Below, in pieces: positions 59,443 through 64,000 of a stretch of 64,000 nt of DNA. The notes beneath the pieces were generated by a model that worked only from the letters and a program-made list of their open reading frames with translations, was not told the DNA's origin and made no database searches. Origin of the DNA: Spongiivirga sp046524175 (lineage in GTDB: Bacteria > Bacteroidota > Bacteroidia > Flavobacteriales > Flavobacteriaceae); NCBI RefSeq assembly GCF_046524175.1, contig NZ_JBEFZF010000005.1, forward strand, positions 124,001 to 188,000. Direction: 5' to 3'. Position numbers and translations under genes: made by a program. Position 1 is the stretch's first letter. The number at the start of each line of letters is the position of its first letter.

Positions 59443-61755
59443 TTAAATCTTCTGATTTTCCTGGTAGTTATTCATTTTTTCAGATAGTGCTTTTGCTTGT
59501 TGGTACGGAATGTAATCTAGATCCGCTTGTTCCCAGAACTTTAGGGCTACAGCCAAATACTCCGCTGCCTTTTTCGGTTTGGTAGGTGCTAATAGATTTG
59601 CTAATTGATAATAATAAAGTGGTTGATCGGTTTTTCGTTCAACCGCTAGGGTCATAATATCAATCGCCTTTTGAATATCTCCAGCTTTTGCGTAGATGTT
59701 AGATTCAAAATAATCGTCGCTAATTAATTTTTGGAGCTTTCCATCGTCACTTTCTAACAGGCTAACACAGGTATTAAAATCCTTATTTTGATATGCTTTT
59801 AGCAAGTCTAGATAGTCTTTAGCACCAGCCCCATAATTTTTATATTCACCCTCGCAAGTTATCATTAAGTCGTCAGGGCTAATTGTTGTCTTCAAGTCTC
59901 TTATAATTGCAAATGAATTGACCACACATCGATAATAACTTTCTGAATTTGCATTATACGCATTCAATTCTTCAAATAATTTTTCTAGTGTATTATATGA
60001 CCCAGTAGCAAGTGCTAGGTTGGCTTTACGCAAAAAGGTAGTAGCGATTAGCCTATTTCGGGGTGTACGTTTAAGCGCATAACCTTCGTAATCTTTTATC
60101 AAATTAAACGTCGCTTTTATTTGACCAGTTGACTCAAAGATGTAGCTTTTAAACCAAACATACGATAAGGTATCGATTAACGTAGTGGCCTGACGCATGC
60201 CATTGTCAATTCGCGTGTCTGCCGCTTTAAAATCAACATTTTTAAAGTCCAAAGCCGCTATCCGAACCTGAATAGTCGGGTTTAAAGGATCTAATGCCTC
60301 TTCTTCAAGTAACAGTTTTTTGGCTTCTCCTATGCGTCCTTGTCGCTCATAAACTGTTGCATATTTTAATCGATCTTCATCGCGATCCGGAAATTGCGCA
60401 GTACATTTTTTTAAGGTTTTCAGCGCCTCATCATATTCTTCATTTTCCAGCTGTAACGAATGGAGCGCTAATAAACCGCGTTCTACATTCCCATTGTTGA
60501 TGGCTTCATTGATTAAGCTTTTGGTACTATCTATACCAAAATTAGACTTATAGTAAGAAATCAGATTGTTATATGGGGCAAATTCATAAGGAAATTGCTT
60601 TCTACGCATTTCTTGTAGTTTCCAGAATGCATCCATATTATTAGTAGCGCGGTATAATGATTGTTTCGCACTAAACTGCATTCTTGCAGGCAATGCTTTG
60701 TTATACTGTATCGCCTTTTTAAGATATGCCAGTGCCTCATCGGTTTTACCCATTCCGTATAAACTACTGCCAGCATAATAATGACAGGTACCACATGAAG
60801 GATCCAAAGCAATTGCCTTTTTCTCCAGTTCTAAAGAAGCTTGCAAAGCAGTTGGATCATTTATAAATCTAATTTGAGATAACGTATGGTTTTTTAGGGC
60901 TTCTTTATTACTGGAAAGTAAGCCAGATGATGGTAAATGTGTTTGATTATTATCCTCTAATTCAGGAAAATATTCGAATATCTGATCTTTTAATGTATCG
61001 ATCGCATCGTAAAGGTTAGTATTGGTTGCTTTTAGTTCCTTTACCTTTTTTCCATCTGCAGTAGTGTACAGGTTTCCTTTAAAATTAAATTGATCATCAA
61101 CAATAGTATAGTTGATATTGGTGAAGTAGTCGTTTCTAGATTTTCTCGCAATTTCCCGTTGCATACCAATAGCCGGCGTTACTAGTGATGGAATCGCTAG
61201 CGCATCATGATATGTATTAAGAGTATATGCAGAATATGCATAAAACTCAGGGCGTTGATCTAAATTTAGTTGGAGTAGATTGGAAAATGCTAGACCATAC
61301 CAGTCGTTTTCTGCATCTCCAGTCTCATTTTTAAATTGAAAATTGGCAATGGTTTTTATTCGATTCAATATAGGAACCTTGGCTTCAATCTTATTACCAT
61401 TTTCGTCCGTTAATTGAATAGCAATATCTTGGTTTTTCTTATTACCATTTACAAATAGCCCTAAGCAAATCACAACAACAATATTTAAAATAACCAATAT
61501 TTTAGGCCACTTCAGACTGGTTGATTTAAACTTAAGTTCACCTCCAAAATAAATAATGATCGTAATAGCAGGAACCAAAGCAAGCCAAACAAGTAAATAC
61601 TTGTCCAACAATTGATTACTCAAATTATATCGCTTGATAACAAATTCAAAAAATTGTAAAAGTCCAAAGCCAATTGCAAAATAAGTCCCTAAGTATTGAG
61701 GTACTTTTCGTTGCCAAATTTTAGAAAAAAAAGTATTGTTAGATGCTTCGCTCAT
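59443..61755 (-). CDS. Membrane-anchored TPR protein with TolB-like N-terminal domain
   Basis: A 770-residue protein. Residues 1-110 contain three membrane helices (GTYFAIGFGLLQFFEFVI, LVWLALVPAITIIIYFGG and ILVILNIVVVICLGLFV). Next is a FlgO/TolB-like domain (VPILNRIKTIANFQFKNETG, WYGLAFSNLLQLNL), then TPR repeats over about 290-760 (for example DPSCGTCHYYAGSSLYGMGKTDEALAYLKKAI and KYATVYERQGRIGEAKKLLLEEE). This build is seen in signalling proteins of Bacteroidota, sometimes fused to a DNA-binding domain, absent here. Probable scaffold or sensor. Confidence 0.8.
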   Translation of the reverse strand: MSEASNNTFFSKIWQRKVPQYLGTYFAIGFGLLQFFEFVIKRYNLSNQLLDKYLLVWLALVPAITIIIYFGGELKFKSTSLKWPKILVILNIVVVICLGLFVNGNKKNQDIAIQLTDENGNKIEAKVPILNRIKTIANFQFKNETGDAENDWYGLAFSNLLQLNLDQRPEFYAYSAYTLNTYHDALAIPSLVTPAIGMQREIARKSRNDYFTNINYTIVDDQFNFKGNLYTTADGKKVKELKATNTNLYDAIDTLKDQIFEYFPELEDNNQTHLPSSGLLSSNKEALKNHTLSQIRFINDPTALQASLELEKKAIALDPSCGTCHYYAGSSLYGMGKTDEALAYLKKAIQYNKALPARMQFSAKQSLYRATNNMDAFWKLQEMRRKQFPYEFAPYNNLISYYKSNFGIDSTKSLINEAINNGNVERGLLALHSLQLENEEYDEALKTLKKCTAQFPDRDEDRLKYATVYERQGRIGEAKKLLLEEEALDPLNPTIQVRIAALDFKNVDFKAADTRIDNGMRQATTLIDTLSYVWFKSYIFESTGQIKATFNLIKDYEGYALKRTPRNRLIATTFLRKANLALATGSYNTLEKLFEELNAYNANSESYYRCVVNSFAIIRDLKTTISPDDLMITCEGEYKNYGAGAKDYLDLLKAYQNKDFNTCVSLLESDDGKLQKLISDDYFESNIYAKAGDIQKAIDIMTLAVERKTDQPLYYYQLANLLAPTKPKKAAEYLAVALKFWEQADLDYIPYQQAKALSEKMNNYQENQKI

Positions 61756-61839
61756 GCTGCTTACCTTTAAAGCTAATATATGATATTGAATATAATGTAC
61801 AAACCTTATTTAGTTTCGTTCTTGAACTCAAAGATCGCC

Positions 61840-64000
61840 CTATTCAACTTCGGCCAACTTCGCCTTAAAATCGAATACAGAAATGGCTTTTAGCGCCTTT
61901 TCAATAGAGGTCACATTCTCAAAAGTCAACAATAAACGAAGTCCGTTTCTGGTTTGCTTCTCTTTCATTGTACACAAACTTGAATTTTGCTGTACAGTTT
62001 GTAAAATTTTAGTAAAAATGGGGCTTTGATAAAAAGCCGATTGTTGATCACTTATAAAGTATCCGATTAACTTACCTTGTTTCATTACTATTTTTTCAAG
62101 TCCTGCCCCAGTTGCAATCCATTTAATACGTACGCTGTTCAATAAATCGACCGCCGGCTGTGGTAATTCGCCAAAACGATCAACTAGCTCTTTTTCAAAT
62201 ATTGCTAATCCCTCATTTTCTTTAATGGCGCTCAATTCATTATACAGTTTTAATCGTTCGCTTATATTATTAATGTAATCATCAGGAAATAACAACTCAA
62301 AATCAGAATCGATGGTGGTATCTTTCAGGAATACTTTTGGCTTGCTATCATCTTTATACAACTCGGCAAACTCATTTTCTTTTAATTCTTCTATCGCCTC
62401 ATTCAAGATTTTTTGATAGGTTTCAAAACCAATCTCGTTAATAAACCCACTTTGTTCACCACCGAGAATATCACCAGCACCGCGAATCTCAAGATCTTTC
62501 ATCGCAATATTAAAACCAGAACCTAACTCAGTGTGCATTTGTAAAGCTGAAATACGTTTCCGTGCATCATCGGTCATAGCACTATATGGTGGAGTAATAA
62601 AATAACAAAAGGCCTTTTTATTACTTCGCCCTACCCGACCTCGCATTTGATGCAAGTCAGACAATCCGAAATTATTGGCGTTATTGATAAATATGGTATT
62701 GGCATTTGGGACATCTAATCCGCTTTCTACGATCGTCGTTGACACCAATACGTCAAACTCGCCATTCATAAATGATAGCATTAGTTGCTCTAGCTTTTTC
62801 CCTTCCATTTGTCCATGACCAACCCCTACTTTAGCATCAGGAACAAGGCGTTGAATCATCCCTGCTACTTCCTTAATATTTTCTATTCGGTTATGAATGA
62901 AAAATACCTGACCGCCTCGCTGGATTTCATAGGTTACGGCATCGCGAATCGTTTCTTCGCTAAATCGAATAACCTCACTTTCTATAGGATAGCGATTAGG
63001 CGGTGGTGTTGTAATTACCGAAAGGTCACGTGCCGCCATCAAACTAAATTGCAAGGTTCTAGGAATTGGTGTTGCTGTTAAAGTCAATACATCAACATTC
63101 TCTTTAAGAGTCTTCAATTTGTCTTTAACCGCAACTCCAAACTTCTGTTCTTCATCGACAACAAGCAGTCCTAAATCTTTAAACTGAATTGCTTTATTAA
63201 CCAACTGATGTGTACCAATTACAATATCGATTTTTCCAGATTTTAAATCCTCTAAAACCAGTCTTCGCTCTTTGGCCGTTCTAAATCGATTTAAATAATC
63301 CACTCGAACAGGCATCTCCTTTAACCTACTGCTAAACGTTTTAAAATGTTGAAATGCTAGGATAGTCGTCGGCACCAAAACCGCCACTTGCTTTCCATTA
63401 TCTACCGCTTTGAACGCTGCGCGTATGGCAACTTCTGTTTTTCCGAAGCCTACATCACCACAGACAAGTCTGTCCATAGGACGTTCACTTTCCATATCTG
63501 CCTTGATATCAGCAGTTGCGGTAATTTGATCCGGAGTATCTTCATAAATAAACGAAGCTTCTAGTTCATGTTGTAAATAGCTATCAGGATCGTATTGAAA
63601 ACCCTTTTCTAGTTTTCTTTTAGCGTATAACTTGATTAGGTTAAAAGCAATATGTTTAACGCGAGCCTTTGTTTTTTGCTTGAGGGTTTTCCAGGCTTTG
63701 CTACCCAATTTATAAATCTTAGGAGGCTTGCCATCTTTACCGTTGTACTTAGTAATTTTATGTAAAGAATGAATGCTTAAATACAGAACATCTCGTTCGC
63801 CATAAATCAATTTTATAGCTTCTTGTTTTTTACCTTCTACATCGATTTTTTGTAAGCCACCAAACTTTCCTATCCCATGATCAATATGCGTTACGTAATC
63901 ACCCTTTTGAAGATTAGTAAGTTCCTTTAAGGTGATTGCTTGCTTTTTTGCATACCCATTCTTTAAATGGAATTTATGATAACGCTCGAAGATTTGATGA
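61840..64000 (-). CDS. mfd: Transcription-repair coupling factor, C-terminal part
   Basis: The frame stays open to the window edge; 719 residues are visible and the N-terminal UvrB-homology part is missing. Seen in order: the RNA-polymerase-interacting domain (LQKGDYVTHIDHGIGKFGGL), the linking AKRKLEKGFQYDPDSYLQHELEASFIYE, Walker A (LVCGDVGFGKTEVAIR), the DEEQ box (VVDEEQKFGV), motif III TLTATPIPRTLQFSL, the translocation part (VESGLDVPNANTIF, QMRGRVGRSNKKAFCYF) and the C-terminal TRCF domain. Mfd removes RNA polymerase stalled at DNA damage and recruits UvrA. It is the last gene of the window. Confidence 0.97.
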   Translation of the reverse strand, partial: HQIFERYHKFHLKNGYAKKQAITLKELTNLQKGDYVTHIDHGIGKFGGLQKIDVEGKKQEAIKLIYGERDVLYLSIHSLHKITKYNGKDGKPPKIYKLGSKAWKTLKQKTKARVKHIAFNLIKLYAKRKLEKGFQYDPDSYLQHELEASFIYEDTPDQITATADIKADMESERPMDRLVCGDVGFGKTEVAIRAAFKAVDNGKQVAVLVPTTILAFQHFKTFSSRLKEMPVRVDYLNRFRTAKERRLVLEDLKSGKIDIVIGTHQLVNKAIQFKDLGLLVVDEEQKFGVAVKDKLKTLKENVDVLTLTATPIPRTLQFSLMAARDLSVITTPPPNRYPIESEVIRFSEETIRDAVTYEIQRGGQVFFIHNRIENIKEVAGMIQRLVPDAKVGVGHGQMEGKKLEQLMLSFMNGEFDVLVSTTIVESGLDVPNANTIFINNANNFGLSDLHQMRGRVGRSNKKAFCYFITPPYSAMTDDARKRISALQMHTELGSGFNIAMKDLEIRGAGDILGGEQSGFINEIGFETYQKILNEAIEELKENEFAELYKDDSKPKVFLKDTTIDSDFELLFPDDYINNISERLKLYNELSAIKENEGLAIFEKELVDRFGELPQPAVDLLNSVRIKWIATGAGLEKIVMKQGKLIGYFISDQQSAFYQSPIFTKILQTVQQNSSLCTMKEKQTRNGLRLLLTFENVTSIEKALKAISVFDFKAKLAEVE

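Noticed and set aside
62809..63081. Plus-strand ORF opposite mfd
   Set aside because: Antisense to the conserved helicase domain, no recognisable protein features.

Overview
The window comes from a low-GC member of the Bacteroidota, most likely a (marine) Flavobacteriaceae species. The evidence is family content: a T9SS type A C-terminal sorting domain, DUF5916 proteins, DUF4199, DUF6428, an ExbB/ExbD/ExbD cluster next to a PorT-like barrel and rpoN, SpvB/RHS proteins, A-rich leaders without Shine-Dalgarno sequences, and a promoter resembling the Bacteroidota TTTG / TAnnTTTG type. Genus cannot be resolved from the sequence. The window looks chromosomal: polA, rpoN, dinB, mfd and a tRNA-Ser are present, with no integrase, phage module or insertion sequence.

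Layout. 1-7,978: mixed metabolism, with an SRPBCC gene end, an EthD-like lipoprotein, a paraoxonase-like / DUF1304 / intradiol-dioxygenase-like trio, a cysteine-less thioredoxin, a metallophosphoesterase, cutC, a glycosylasparaginase and a serine hydrolase. 8,083-15,553: polA, a DUF559 gene framed by inverted palindromic repeats, a TerC transporter, a class V aminotransferase fold, and a hydrolase / ECF sigma / membrane protein operon. 15,550-23,804: a carotenoid/retinol oxidoreductase-like FAD protein, two tandem DUF5916 barrels and type I asparaginase. 23,925-32,619: tRNA-Ser(GGA), the Exb energy-transduction operon, a PorT-like barrel, a PAP2-like membrane protein, rpoN, dinB and a bifunctional OlsF-type acyltransferase. 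33,618-36,880: an ArsR-controlled operon (arsR, PLP decarboxylase, DUF6428, GNAT, arsC). 36,945-45,404: small stress and regulatory genes, a dehydrogenase/LuxR pair, an AraC membrane regulator, a TetR/SDR pair and an Ntn hydrolase. 45,642-57,129: a polymorphic-toxin locus with three fibre-like proteins, a T9SS-sorted small protein, a 2,221-residue RHS toxin and a probable immunity gene. 57,130-64,000: a repeat-rich spacer, an AraC regulator with a serine hydrolase, a TPR protein and the 3' part of mfd.

How the parts connect. The toxin locus is tightly packed (gaps of 3-9 bp or a 4-bp overlap), so the fibres, the sorted protein, the RHS toxin and the immunity protein are probably co-expressed. 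Three sites matching an ECF promoter (TGTAAC, 16-bp spacer, CGTCTA-like) lie before the hydrolase/sigma operon, a DUF5916 gene and a small hypothetical gene, which suggests a small ECF regulon. A perfect 30-bp palindrome precedes arsR, twin 13-bp palindromes precede dinB, and a shared 18-bp motif precedes tetR and its SDR neighbour. The most unusual items are the DUF559 gene with inverted REP-like ends plus a gene-less copy of the same repeat 46 kb away, and the row of triloop hairpins after the immunity gene.
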